Source: Dryococelus australis
Lineage: Eukaryota; Arthropoda; Insecta; Phasmatodea; Phasmatidae
DNA length: 64,000 bases
NCBI GenBank assembly: GCA_029891345.1
Contig: CM057009.1
Span: forward strand, 234,165,178-234,229,177
Direction of reading: 5' to 3'
Of the stretch, positions 55,163 to 64,000 are shown piece by piece (position 1 is the stretch's first letter; each line of letters begins with the position of its first letter). Under the pieces are notes generated by a model that did no database searches, had not been told where the DNA came from, and saw only the letters and a list, made by a program, of their open reading frames with translations. Position numbers and translations under genes: made by a program.

Positions 55163-55690
55163 ATGCAGAGTTTTGTATTCAAAATATTGGGGTTAGTAGG
55201 AGATCTCGGGTATCCCTGTTCAGAGGAATACTTTATCGAGATAATGTACCACGACTTGCTCCCCAAAAATAGACAGTTTTTTGCTTTTACCACTAAGCCT
55301 ACCACTTTGTTGCAGCTTCAGTCCCTTGTGACCGAAGTCAAGCATATCATTAGAGATTATTCTTGGGAACCTATAAGTAGTGAGATAAAGACAGTGCAGA
55401 GGAGAGAGGTTAAACAAGTATTTTCCAAAGTGTGCATTATTTGTGGGAAAACAAATCATGTAGCAAAAGACTGCTACCATAAGAAATACATATTTTCTGC
55501 AGTTCAGGATGGTGGCCCTAGTAAGCGTGAGGTAAAAACTCGCTCACTGTTTTCCCAAAGAGGAAGGTTAGTGACATTTCAGGAAAACATGATAAATTTA
55601 CTAAGGTGATATGTTATTTTTGCAAACAGGAAGGGCATATAAAGGCCTGACACCCTCGGAGAGAGAGAGAAAGTGATTGGGAGTCGTGTA
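55163..55690 (+). pseudogene. Gypsy-3 gag C-terminal part with zinc knuckles
   Basis: The piece at 55163-55609 has the late capsid pattern YFIEIMYHDLLPKNRQFFAF and LQLQSLVTEVKHI, then the knuckle CIICGKTNHVAKDC. A second knuckle is readable in another frame as CYFCKQEGHIKA, with its last cysteine changed to a stop-containing segment (about 55615-55655). The N-terminal two thirds of a normal gag is missing upstream. Confidence 0.82.
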
Positions 55691-55714
55691 GTTACCAGTT
55701 AAAGTTTTGAGCAG

Positions 55715-56035
55715 AAATTTGGCTTATTGTATATACCGGTGATCATTGATGATCAAGTAAGGGTAGCTGCTCTCTTAGATTCTGCTGCCATTTGTTCTCT
55801 CATTAATCATGAGTTTTGCAATTATTTAATGGAAAATATGCAGAAGGGACCTATCGAAGTTCAAAAACGTGAAGTGATTGGTTTTTCTCTTGTGAATGGT
55901 GGCGTGATTTGTTCACAGGATGTCACCAAATTTAAAATCAAAATTAAAAGATTTTCCTGAAAGTTTGAATTTAGAATTTTACCCAGGTTAACCTATGAGT
56001 TACTCTTTGGAATGGATTTCATAGGGAAAACCTAA
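55715..56035 (+). pseudogene. Gypsy-3 aspartic protease, altered active site
   Basis: LYIPVIIDDQVRVAALLDSA, then AICSLINHEF: members of this family read DTGA or DSGA, here DSAA, so the glycine is lost. The C-terminal block LTYELLFGMDFIGK near 55990-56035 is in another frame after a stop at 55960. Inactive. Confidence 0.8.
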
Positions 56036-56159
56036 GCATGTATTGATGTAGCACAGAATAATTTAGTTTTCTCCTTCAGTAAGGATTGGTCTGCGTTAGT
56101 CACATCTATACGCTTTCATTTTCAGGCTATTACTATTCAGACTAAAAACAGCGATGGAA

Positions 56160-57600
56160 AACGCAGCTGATTGAATTGCAATCTGAGTTTTCAGATGCGG
56201 TTGTTGCTAAATTAGGTCATTATACCCAGAAACCCATAATATTGAGACTTAAGAACACCGAGCCTGTTTCATCTGTTCTGTACCGAGTGACCCCTCCAAA
56301 GTTAAAGGCTTTTAGAACCATTGTGGGAGAGTTGCAAAAGGATGATATCCTTGAGCCTTCCGAAAGTATGTATTCTAGTCCGGCTTTCCTGTTACCTAAG
56401 CGGGTACCAGGTCAGAACAGGGTAATCTGTGACTATTGTATTATAATATTCTCCAAGTGTGATTTAACACTTGCCAGTAGTTTGTGAAAGCATTCATTAA
56501 TGAATCTCTTATCAGAGTTGCAACGTTGCAAAGTTCACAGTACAGAGGTCAGTAGATAAGCTCTCAACACACATTATCTCATATAAGGTTATCACAGGTC
56601 AGAAGGCTTCAAAGTCTAAGTCTTTCAGAAATCAGAGCTACACAGGCTATAATGACAACTTTGAGAGGTTATCCCGGCAGTGGCCTGTAGTACTAGGGCC
56701 ACTGCCATGGGGCTTCGGAAACAGTATTTACATTGAAACTCCCTGTATATGACTAAAGAATTTATTTTACTCTTATATAACATACACATATATTATCATT
56801 ATGAATACATATTAAGGATTATATACCAATTCTACATAACCCAATATTCTCATATAACCACATGTACCTGTTAACTTTCTGTACAAATAAATTTGTTCAC
56901 CAACATTGAATTTCATTTTCTTTCGTGAATACATCACAGGATTTCCAAATGCACTTAGAACAGCAGTACTACTTGAAACATCTTCATTAACTGGAAATGT
57001 TTTCCAACAGATTATGTCTCGTGAATCTATTTCACTAATGTCTTTTGGCTTTGGGTTTTTAGAATTATTAGCATGTCTGAAGAAACAGAACTCTAACAAT
57101 CCAGAACCAACTTTTGTAGTAACACCTTTTGTAACGGCCTGGGGGGATATCAATGGAAAAGGTTACCCATGGGCGTTAACTGTGGACCATAAGCTATGTC
57201 TTGAGTTTTATTCCAAGTTCTTGGAAAATACCAGTATGACTTTCTATTTACATGCATAGATGATGTGTGTGTCTATAGTGATACCTTCGAGGATCACATT
57301 AAACATCTTCAGTCTTATCCTGCAGGCCTTGAGAGTAACAGGGCTGACTGTCAATCCAGGAAAGGTAATGGGCTAAGAGCTATGTTAGGTATCTTGGGTT
57401 TGTCATTTCATAAGGGACACTTCAAATGGATCCTGAGAAGATTCAGCCGATTGTCAATTTTCCATCTCCTAAAAATTCTAGAGGAGTCCGACATTTCCTC
57501 GGAATGGTCTGCTTCTATTCAAAATTTATTCCGGACTTTGTGAATACCTCACAAGCCATTGAACGCCCTTAAGAGAAAAGGGGTGGCCTTTGTCTGGGGT
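56160..57600 (+). pseudogene. Gypsy-3 reverse transcriptase split by a 0.68-kb foreign segment
   Basis: The N-terminal RT part (56176-56460) ends PAFLLPKRVPGQNRVICDY, the start of the fingers/palm. Sequence unrelated to RT fills about 56462-57145. RT-like sequence resumes with FLENTSMTFYLHA in one frame and CIDDVCVYSDTFEDHIKHLQ in the next (57240-57315), so the paired catalytic aspartates (IDD) survive. RGVRHFLGMVCFYSKFIP-type blocks follow in several frames (57480-57540). The first catalytic-aspartate segment is missing, so the foreign segment replaced and did not simply interrupt it. Confidence 0.82.
56812..57153 (-). other. Unidentified 113-codon minus-strand frame inside Gypsy-3 RT
   Basis: An uninterrupted frame with balanced composition: LLEFCFFRHANNSKNPKPKD, ISEIDSRDIICWKTFPVNED, AVLSAFGNPVMYSRKKMKFN, then GEQIYLYRKL. 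It lies entirely within the segment that replaces part of the RT. It looks like real protein more than the usual shadow frames here, but I do not recognise a family. It may be an exon or captured piece of a host gene or of another element. A chance frame remains possible. Confidence 0.4.
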
Positions 57601-57720
57601 GAGGAGCAAAATCATGCTTTTTGGCAGCGAAAAGATAAGTTGGCTACACCGCCTGTGTTACAGTTGCCCAACTTTGATTGACCATTCATTCTCCACAGAT
57701 GTTAAGGATAACCAAAATTT
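57545..57720 (+). pseudogene. Gypsy-3 RNase H, mostly deleted
   Basis: PLNALKRKGVAFVWGEEQNH followed by AFWQRKDKLATPPVLQLPNFD is the RT-RNase H junction block. The catalytic DAS..G and TxxE segments that should follow are not found; sequence passes within about 150 bp to the integrase lead-in (DAAKGGRYEIRNGLI near 57850). Confidence 0.75.
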
Positions 57721-57887
57721 AGTGCAACCTGTGGAACCTGATAAGGGCCAGATAAAGGTTTTGCAAGATTTCCCCCATGCAAACCTCAAATTACAGCATC
57801 TTCAAGGAGAGGGCCTGAGTATATCAGCATAAAGACTGACATTGATGCTGCTAAAGGAGGCCGGTATGAGATCCGGAATGGCCTCAT

Positions 57888-58620
57888 TTGACATGTGGCC
57901 CCCCAAAACCTAAAGGTTTTCCTTTTTTGTGCCGAAGGCACTTCGTGAGCATATTTATCAGTATTACCACAATATGCACTTACACCAAGACAAAACGGTT
58001 ACCCGCATTAAGGGAATATTTTTTTGGTTGGGGATGGTCAAGGACATTGAAGAACTGGTTAAAGAATGCAAGGATTGCCAAAAGGCAAAGCCTTGCAAAT
58101 GCAAAGATTCAGGGTCCCTATAGTGCTACTGTCGCCAAGTTCCCTTGATAATGGGTGCATTTAGACATTTTTGACCCCTTGGCCAGGACAAAAGCTGGAT
58201 TTTCTTCAATATTAGTTGCTGTTTACAGTTTTAGCAAACTTGTATTTTTCTTTCCCTTGCGGTCTATGAAATCTTCTGAAATCTGTAAGGTTTTAATTCA
58301 GCGCCTCTTTCTGATTTTCATATCACCCTTCCACTTGGTGATGGATAACTCCATTTCTGCTAAAATAAAAAATCATGCTTTTGCTTAGGGTATAAAGTTA
58401 GTGCAAACCACTCCCTATTACCCTAAAGCCAAATTAGTTGAAAGCTACAATCGTAATCTTAAGGTAGCCGTAAGGTCTTTCAAACAGGATCTCACAAGGA
58501 CTGGGATTTATGGTATCAATTATCCTCAGCATTCAATAATGTTGACAGCAGTTCAACGAGGAAAGTGCCTGCCGAATGGTTCTTTGGAAGGAGTGTTTTT
58601 CATCCATTGATTCACACTTG
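57888..58620 (+). pseudogene. Gypsy-3 integrase, broken
   Basis: The zinc module is clear at 57929-58123: HIYQYYHNMHLHQDKTVTRI, then ECKDCQKAK. The core begins MHLDIFDPLARTKAGFSSIL (58155) with the first aspartate and LVAVYSFSKLVFFFPLRSMK. The second block reads HLVMDNSISAK, where the family has DNG. The third is TPYYPKAKLVESYNRNLKVA (58404-58460) with the glutamate. Three stops or frameshifts lie between the blocks. Confidence 0.88.
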
Positions 58621-58667
58621 GAGACTCCCAAGAGTTCTGTTGGGAAGCGATTAATAAAAATATATAC

Positions 58668-58964
58668 ATGAGGTTTGGGAGGAAGCTACTCAAAACCCAA
58701 TGGAGTACCAAACAGTTAGCTTCTAGGGCAACTTACCATAGTGGTACAGTTTCTTTGAAAGTGGGCAATAAAGTGTACCTTGAAACCCACTTTTTGAGCA
58801 ACATAGCTGCTCAATTTAACTCCAAATTGGCACCTAAGTACGCAGGCCCATTTGTAATAAAGCAGTTTCTCTCTCCTGTTACCATTTTGTTGGAGGAAGT
58901 AAATAATCTGGGGAGTCTAAATAAGGCTCATGTAAATCAGGTAAAGTTAAGTACTTCAAAGTAG
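58668..58964 (+). pseudogene. Gypsy-3 integrase C-terminal GPY/F module
   Basis: An open frame with SLKVGNKVYLETHFLSN, then KLAPKYAGPFVIKQFLSPVT and LLEEVNNLGSLNKAHVNQVK. This is the GPY/F module that ends many gypsy integrases. It is one of the few uninterrupted frames of Gypsy-3. The hAT element begins 30 bp further on, so the 3' LTR is missing or was displaced. Confidence 0.85.
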
Positions 58965-58993
58965 TGAAACAGTGATTTGGATATCATTGAAAT

Positions 58994-60720
58994 CAGAGGT
59001 GGCGGAAGGTGTTTGTAATTAGGGAGTCAAGGTCAAAAATCAAGATTGGGGAAATTTTTTTTGTGTATGCATTGTGCAATATATAAATTGAAATAAGCAC
59101 TAGGAAGTATCGCAGTATCACAGGAAGAAAAATCTACTAACGTATTTAACATGAACACTTTCTCAAAACTTGCATAATACATGTACGGATGTACATGTAA
59201 TTTTTTTTTACATTTTAACTGAAACTGATGTCGATTAACGATTATAAACAAATATTGGAAATCAGATTATACAAATTCTATAAATACTGCACCAATACAT
59301 CATCAGTAGAAGAATTTCAAATTTTAAATAAATCATATATGAAAATAATGCTCAAGAGTGTCTTTACATATTAATAAAAAAAAATGGTTTTTGTGTATTA
59401 AACACAGTTTACGTGTGGATGTGGCCAAAAACTAATTTTATTGATTCTTTTGAAGAAATGAATTTGTTGGCAATATCCAAGTTGGAAACGTCTTTTGCCA
59501 GATCCCGATGTACAGCCAATACAGCAATGTGATTAAGACGTTCTTGAGTCGTTGAACGCAGCCACATTTTCAAACGTCTTACGGTGGAGAAAATTTTTTC
59601 AGCCTTTGCATCTTCAATAATACCTGCTATATTGTCTCCCGTAGTTGAGGATGTCTCGTATAACCTAATGAAATCTTCAAATACATCACAATCATCATTC
59701 ACATGTCACAAGGAAATGGAAACTTGTTCTTTTGTCGAATTATCGGTCATCTCATCTACAATAAGAGCAAAGTACTTATTCTTTTTAATGTCTTGATTCA
59801 AATTGCCCACTACTGTTAAAGACCATAATTGAAGTATTTCATTCTGGATAATATGGGAAAGCCAGTTATGCCGCTTCACCAACCAATCTTTAATGTCCGG
59901 TATTTCATTTCCTCTTAATTCAAGTAGCTCATACAAATTACCCTCCTTTTCTTGTTTGCCTCTTAAAGCAAGACAATGAGTAGCTAAGAAATTGATACTT
60001 CAAACAATTGTAATGAGAGCTTTCTGAGCTTTTTCCATTTCCTTGTTAACTTGGGCAGATAACCTAGCTGAAACTGGCCTCCGATTGAAAGCTAAAACAG
60101 CTTCTTCGGAACCTTTGTGAGATTCACTATTTTCATGAAATGAAAATTTCTCGGAAGCTTTTTTTCCAATTGGAAAATCCAAAAACAATGAAGGTTGGGT
60201 TAACTTTTGACCTAGTGACAACTTTTAAGTTAAGCTCTTTAACTAGCAAACAAACAAAACATTTTACAGTTCCTAATGTATCATTCCAATGAAGTCAGGG
60301 CCATTTCTTGTACCATTCTGCTTTAAAAGAACGAACTACTCCACTTAAAATTTTTTTTGGATACTCTATACTTAAAGGCTGGGATAAAGTTGTACAGTTA
60401 CCATTAACAGTAGGCAAACTTGAAGTTCTAATTATGTCTGCGGTGGCTATATCTGATTTAGAATCATTTAGAAGAACAGCACCCATATCTTCAGTAAACA
60501 AAGATGTAGATTCACAATCACGAATACTCACAGCATCACTTTTACTATTGTTACTGCTCATGCTAGCTGGGTCTGGTTTATAATCAGTTATAAATATTGC
60601 ACCCTTATCTTCACTGTAGAAATATTTACACTCACTATAACTAATATTTACATCACTAGCACTATCATTGCAATTTTCAATACATTTAGATTTTCTTTGA
60701 AAGAAATGGTTATATGTTGT
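58994..60720 (-). mobile_element. hAT element (ZMYM1-like), internally deleted, left end identified
   Basis: CAGAGGTGGCGGAAGGTGTT at 58994 has the CAGNGGNGG form of hAT terminal repeats and lies downstream of a minus-strand hAT transposase, as expected for its 3' end. No matching inverted end or 8-bp target duplication was found above 60.7 kb, so the right border is uncertain. The element disrupts or abuts the 3' end of Gypsy-3. Confidence 0.65.
59409..60710 (-). pseudogene. hAT transposase, ZMYM1/TTF-type, with central deletion
   Basis: Order on the minus strand: an acidic serine-rich N-terminal part with two similar DSKSD-type segments (60295-60700), a TTF-type zinc-finger region including FSFHENSESHKGSEEAVLAF (60000-60221), LYELLELRGNEIPDIKDWLV and HIIQNEILQLWSL (59706-59936), and YFALIVDEMTDNSTKEQVSI with the first catalytic aspartate. 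Then come DVFEDFIRLYETSSTTGDNI and, within a few residues, KIFSTVRRLKMWLRSTTQER with LNHIAVLAVHRD (59409-59702), the dimerisation end. The large helical and catalytic middle part is deleted between GIIEDA and KIFS. Three stops or shifts also occur. Confidence 0.9.
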
Positions 60721-63094
60721 TGTTGTCTTTTCATTGCATGGTCTATTGGTCTATGACTATATCTGCATTAATTATATAAGCACGCACAAAAGTTCGGAGC
60801 TGGAATAAAATATACAACAAAACAAACATTAATAAAAGACACTGTCAAATAGGGCAGACACACAGTATCAACTGCCAGTTCAACGCACTACTCAAGTTAG
60901 TATCAGCTTGTTACAGGCCGGGTTACCACCTGCCATGAACAAGGAAGAAATCATAACAAAAATAAACATACAGTCGAATCTGACGGATGGCACATGCTCA
61001 CAGTGCAGTGCTGCCAGTTGCAGGTTGCCAACTGCTGTGGAGTGTATGTTAACAGTCTGTGTAGCCATTGCAGGTTGAAAGGAAGAGTATTGAGTATATA
61101 AGGTGATCCGGTAGAGCGATAACACACGTGTCAGCCGCAGAAATGCTACTACACTGCGTGTAAATTTAGTCTCTCTGGTGGGCTTCAGACAGAAGCTGTT
61201 TGCGTAAGCTGTTGTAAACGTTTAATAAATAACATCAATGTTATTTATTAAACGCATTTCTGTAAACTTTTGTGTACCATGTTAAGTAGATGAGAAACAA
61301 ACTGGTGTAGTGCAAAGCACGTTGTGGTACACAGTCAGTGTTTTCTACTTAATTATTCTGTGCCTAATGTAGTATTCCTTTTGAGAACCTGACCACCTGG
61401 TTCCACCGCACATGACTGGAATGTTATGTTTTAGGATATGTTGAGATGTGTGTTAGGGTTTTTATCTTGTGTAATTTTTAAAGGTTATGTTTTATGTAAT
61501 CAGTTAATCATCCTTTTGTGTTTATCATACGGGGTTGTGACTGTTTAGGTTATTATTGTAGAGAAGATCCGGGAATCGTCCTTTCCCCACTCATGTCCAT
61601 TTCATAAAAGTGTTTCATGTTCATGTAGGAGTAAGATGTACTCTCATGCTCATTTCTTCAGTATTACATCTTCATATAGGTTTTAAGATGTTGTAGGTTA
61701 GGGACATGCAGTCAATTTCTGTCTTTATTAAGGGATAGTCGGGTACCCAGGATTTGTGCTGATCAGTCCCCTATGAGGAGAGAGAGGAGGATTTAGTCTC
61801 AATTTTGAACTTAGTTGATGTTGTTGCTCGAACTACTGATACTGGCACTTGGGTGATTTGTTCTGTTCAGAAACGGAGCTGGAGCTGAGTTGGAGGTGAC
61901 TGCTGAGATTTTTCACTCTGATCCTGGTGGTTGCTAGGAGATGCTGGCCTTGGGTTTGTGCCAAGTCTGGCACACTTGGAAGAGATTCCGATCTTTTCTG
62001 GTCTTCATTGGGTGCTGCTGCTTTGGGGGAGGAAGATGTGATGAACATCACAAATTGAAAATTTTCTGCACCCCGAGTTGATGGCCCGCTGTGACTGTTC
62101 CACTTCGCTAACTGCGCAGAATGCCTGACAAAATTTTCGACAGTTTCCCCTCATGAAAGTCTACACAAACTACGTACGAAATCTACATGCTACGTGTTTT
62201 TGGACGATAATTCCTTACCTTCTGCCAAACACGTACTTGAAGACAACGTAGACGCCCTGTAATGCCAGGTGTAGCCAGACATGTGAAGCTGGATTCCGGC
62301 ATTGCAGCCGCCCACTACACGACATACTGCCATTCTGGTGGCCGGCTCGTTGCTCGCATAGTGTGGCAAACCGCCGCGTGGCAGAGCTGGGGAACTGACA
62401 TCACAGTGCCTCGCCATCGCGAAGTTGAACACATGGTGCCGGAAAGACGTGATTGTAGAGCTGCATAAGTTGGTGTTCGACAACTATAATTAACTTTATA
62501 GAATGTAATCAAAGCTTCTCTGTTTACCCACTGGTTGGACATTTTGAATAACCCCGTTAGGGAGGGGGCCAAACTGAAATGTGCCCCAGTATATATACTG
62601 GGGGGTTGGTCATCTTCGAGGAGATTGGCTGATTCCTGGGTCTTTGGCACAAAGCTAAGTAACAACATGAATTAAGCTATAATTGATAATTAACCCTTCT
62701 GGTCAAGCGGTAAAAGGGCATTATTACTGCCCTTTTAGGCAGATAGATGAGTGCTTTCATTTTTGATAAAATGATAGGAATTTGCAACATAAATTGCAAC
62801 AGCTGAATACTTTATAATTTTTATTTTAAGCAGTAGTTTGAGTCCATCTGAGAAAAAAGAAAAAAAGGGGGGTGGGGTGGGGTATTTTTTTAAAACATTT
62901 TTTAAAACATTTGTTTTAATGTAGCCATTTTGGGATAAATAATTCAAATGTAGGTCATTGGAATTTTTAGATTTCTGTTATGAAACAAATAATAACTTTA
63001 GAGAATTTTAAAAGACACTATGAAACTGAGTCTTATAGAAAAGTTAAACATTCTACACCTACCTTTAATTGTAAAAATGCAATAAGGTTTGAGA
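60721..63094. other. No recognisable gene; short palindromic hairpin
   Basis: A more balanced composition at 61.0-62.5 kb without coding motifs. A perfect 17-bp inverted repeat, CGTTTAATAAATAACAT-CA-ATGTTATTTATTAAACG, is at 61219-61254. G-rich runs are near 62868-62880. Confidence 0.45.
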
Positions 63095-63292
63095 CCAAAG
63101 GAAAGAGCATTTTTAATGAATTTCAAGGTAAATTAACAAGAGTTCCAAAATATTTGTAAATCTTAATTAAGAGATTTTCAAAATAAAGAGACGTTTGAAA
63201 ATACACTCTTATGGTGCAAACTGTATGTTTTAGGTGCATTATAAAAAATTTTTCTTAAGAATGTTTTCAAAGTTATAGTCTGCATAAAAGCT
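63095..63292 (+). repeat. Dispersed repeat, copy 2
   Basis: The second copy of the segment at 54559-54752, same orientation, 8.5 kb away; similarity ends with AAAGCT at both sites. It does not mark LTRs of Gypsy-3 because it lacks TG..CA ends and neighbouring primer or polypurine sites. Confidence 0.85.
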
Positions 63293-64000
63293 GATGCCAT
63301 TGGGTGAGACATGGAGACCATTACGAAACACTTTTACCTGCTTTGATGGGCGCCAGCGGTGGTTCCTACACGGCACTTCGAGACTCGGGGATCTCAGGGA
63401 TACTGTGAATTCTGTGTGTTTGTCTCACCAGTGTGTACTTACAAAACAACTTTTTATATACCAAAACACTTGGTGGAGCTAGGTTCTGACGCTACAGAGA
63501 CTTAAAACTTTTACACTGTGAGGTATGTTCATTAAGCAAAAGTTACAACTTGCCAACATGTGAATTATAAAGTTACTCCTCAGACATGACTAGCCAGTTC
63601 TGGTGGGCGATTCCCCAAGCACATTACTTAACTCGCGCACTCCGATGATACTCCACTGTGTTTGAGAACACGGCCTCCACAATGCAAGGGGCCTACAGCC
63701 TCTAGAATGAACTGCAGGTTTGCCCAGAGAAAGGACACAGAGTATGAAATTAAAACGTGCTGCTATTAATGCAGCTAGCGCCTACTCGTCTGGACTCATC
63801 CCCGAACGTGGTGTATGGCGACGGTCATACACAAAGCGGGTTAGTGCAAAAATAGTCTCACCATACAAATCACACAAAATAACACTAGGTGAACCTGAAA
63901 TACATTATGAGTATGCAAAATAAACACACCGATGTGTGAAATTATTTTTAGATGGTGCGGATGCCGCTGGGTGAAATTCATAGCAGACCATATGGGCAGG
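63293..64000. other. No recognisable gene at the window end
   Basis: Short open frames (63294-63482 and 63720-63923) are without motifs or splice context. Composition is more GC-balanced than average. Confidence 0.4.

Noticed and set aside
54559-63292. The two 195-bp direct repeats as LTRs of Gypsy-3
   Set aside because: They lack TG..CA ends, have no primer site or polypurine tract beside them, and a hAT element and 2.4 kb of unrelated sequence separate the second from Gypsy-3.
1-64000. tRNA, rRNA, CRISPR array or bacterial operon
   Set aside because: No cloverleaf with conserved boxes, no rRNA blocks, no regularly spaced short repeats with unique spacers, and no ribosome-binding-site-led gene strings were seen.

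Overview
The window looks like a piece of a large, AT-rich, repeat-laden arthropod genome, most likely an insect. The evidence is the mix of Ty1/copia, several Ty3/gypsy, Tc1/mariner, pogo/Tigger, two kinds of hAT, and a LINE with insect-style ORF1 and endonuclease. No bacterial or organellar features, no CRISPR array, and no rRNA or tRNA gene were seen. Almost every recognisable protein is a broken transposon protein. The single candidate host exon is a 117-bp phase-0 exon on the minus strand at 19523-19639 with good splice sites at both ends. I could not name the gene it belongs to.

Layout. 1-7.9 kb is non-coding, with a probable MITE, a 180-bp tandem array that reverses orientation near 4.8 kb (4036-5140), a perfect 21-bp-stem hairpin (5977-6026) and a Tigger-like non-autonomous element (6074-7660). 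7895-12669 is a structurally complete but mutated copia element with 5-bp target duplications (AGAAC), short LTRs, a copia-type primer site and a polypurine tract. 14.3-16.9 kb holds a jerky/Tigger-type transposase relic, a 157-bp MITE and a Tigger-like element that share one TA. 20448-30119 is a minus-strand gypsy element (called Gypsy-1 here) with about 950-bp LTRs, TGGCGCC-type primer site, gag, protease, reverse transcriptase, RNase H and integrase remnants. It carries a foldback element with about 400-bp inverted arms beside its 3' LTR.

32921-41298 is a second gypsy (Gypsy-2, plus strand) with 102-104-bp LTRs and perfect CATTC target duplications. Two deleted Tc1 copies sit inside it, one splitting its 5' LTR. 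Gypsy-2 is itself inserted between the RNase H (43.1-43.5 kb) and integrase (31.9-32.8 kb) remnants of an older minus-strand gypsy (Gypsy-4), so 31.9-43.5 kb is nested at least three deep. 44.9-47.1 kb is a mariner/IS630-type relic whose 3' end is one arm of a roughly 310-bp inverted repeat.

48948-50941 is a LINE that has ORF1 and endonuclease but stops before the reverse transcriptase. 52.35-52.68 kb is a Tc1 fragment, 53.5-54.5 kb a DUF4371-type hAT relic, 55.16-58.96 kb a third gypsy (Gypsy-3) with a foreign segment in its reverse transcriptase, and 58994-60.7 kb a ZMYM1-like hAT relic. The rest to 64 kb shows no recognisable gene. Names Gypsy-1 to -4 are local labels, not database names. 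Family calls rest on motifs read by eye; no alignment or search was run.
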